DNA of 20,630 nt from Lingula anatina (lineage: Eukaryota > Brachiopoda > Lingulata > Lingulida > Lingulidae), in NCBI RefSeq assembly GCF_001039355.2, contig NW_019775427.1, forward strand, positions 329,211 through 349,840, in the 5' to 3' direction. Within the stretch, counting starts at the first letter, position 1; every line of letters begins with the position of its first letter. Position numbers and translations under genes: made by a program. The notes under the pieces were generated by a model, which saw only the letters and a program-made list of their open reading frames with translations, ran no database searches and had not been told where the DNA came from. Shown piece by piece: positions 20,101 through 20,630 of the stretch.

Positions 20101-20394
20101 CTGGATTACATAATAATGTACAGTTGAGCACCTTCCGTACGGGAGCCTCGATTTTCACTTCAGTCTAATTGTTATATGATACACAGCAATCGTGCCCCCA
20201 TCCATGGAAGATGATTCGGGTTTGCTGAAATCATAATCATAAAATTATGTGATTTTTTTCCACAACAATTGTGATGTGAAATTTTAAATATAATCCAGTG
20301 CCCCTATACCCCCCATGTCCTAATGTTTACACATGGGGCAGGAAAATTACTCCCACCCCAACACAGTGTGAATGAAAATTTTGACCAGCTGAAT

Positions 20395-20557
20395 TATAGT
20401 TCTAAACCGTACCAAAATGGCACCGTTCGCCCTATAAAATACCAAAATTTCTCGGGGACCTTCAGCGGGCCCCGCACCCCACGCCAACAAGGGAGGGGGG
20501 GGGGGGAGTCGGCCTCGCATCCGAAGACCTCCCCTTCAAATAATCCTGGATCCGCCC
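20395..20557 (+). mobile_element. Fragment of the foldback/MITE family
   Basis: Matches 5791-5962: TAGTTCT.AACC.TACCAAA, the GGGCC-rich middle, CATCCGA and the identical end CCCTTCAAATAATCCTGGAT followed by CCGCCC. The left half of the element is not present; instead it abuts the right duplicate. There is a G run at 20495-20506. The 87-codon frame through it is not a gene. Confidence 0.75.
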
Positions 20558-20630
20558 CTCCTATTGTACAAATTTCCTTTGTTTAAATCTACGATCAAGA
20601 TCTACACGTATTTTACTTTTTATTTTTTAT

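Larger units (their letters stand above)
17758..20370. repeat. Segmental duplication, right copy
   Basis: Matches 12513 to about 14620 in direct orientation. Extra material relative to the left copy: a C run of 15 at 18081-18095, about 500 bases at 18516-19022 and about 120 bases at 20206-20330. The open frame across 12635-13165 in the left copy is broken here by small indels, so it is not a conserved plus-strand gene. Confidence 0.9.

Noticed and set aside
19845-20168. 107-codon plus-strand frame in the right duplicate
   Set aside because: Antisense to candidate exon one; not kept as an equal frame in the left copy, and starts in an A-rich patch.

Overview
The window is AT-rich eukaryotic DNA with phased GT-AG introns, much non-coding sequence, a tRNA-derived SINE and several short inverted-repeat or tandem-repeat families. 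The one gene I recognise is a sigma-class glutathione S-transferase resembling the multi-copy sigma GSTs of molluscs. With the repeat-rich, indel-rich sequence, this suggests an invertebrate, most likely a bivalve mollusc; that placement is inference. I see no bacterial-type operons, no CRISPR array and no viral genes.

Layout. 1-993: non-coding, with a 15-base motif repeated three times about 180 bases apart. 994-4499 (+): the last four exons of the GST gene; the exons with the start codon and catalytic Tyr lie left of the window. Its introns hold a dispersed repeat and a 221-base direct duplication with a single N at the junction. 4500 to about 5436: 3' UTR. About 5455-5965: a foldback/MITE-like element with a relative at 20395-20557. 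5966-12512: gene-poor, with small tandem repeats, an inverted repeat, a CTCF-like motif and a SINE.

12513 to about 14620 and 17758 to about 20370 are two diverged copies of one segment in direct orientation. Each carries three candidate minus-strand exons with matching splice sites and matching exon lengths, apart from one codon. Spliced, they give a frame of about 115 codons broken by one TGA at the same codon in both copies. The right copy has an ATG; the left has GTG just after an in-frame TAG. Substitutions between copies look close to neutral, so this may be a dead gene or a non-coding RNA rather than a selenoprotein. Between the copies, 16597-17387 (-) holds the last two coding exons of an unidentified protein, with a decayed partial copy of one exon beside it. 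This gene and the GST gene converge.

Of the two single Ns, one (3331) sits between near-identical flanks and the other (17757) sits exactly where the right segmental copy begins. Both are suspect assembly joins, so the structure there should be read with care. Reading was by eye: exon calls rest on splice sites, phase and open frames, with no alignment or expression data.
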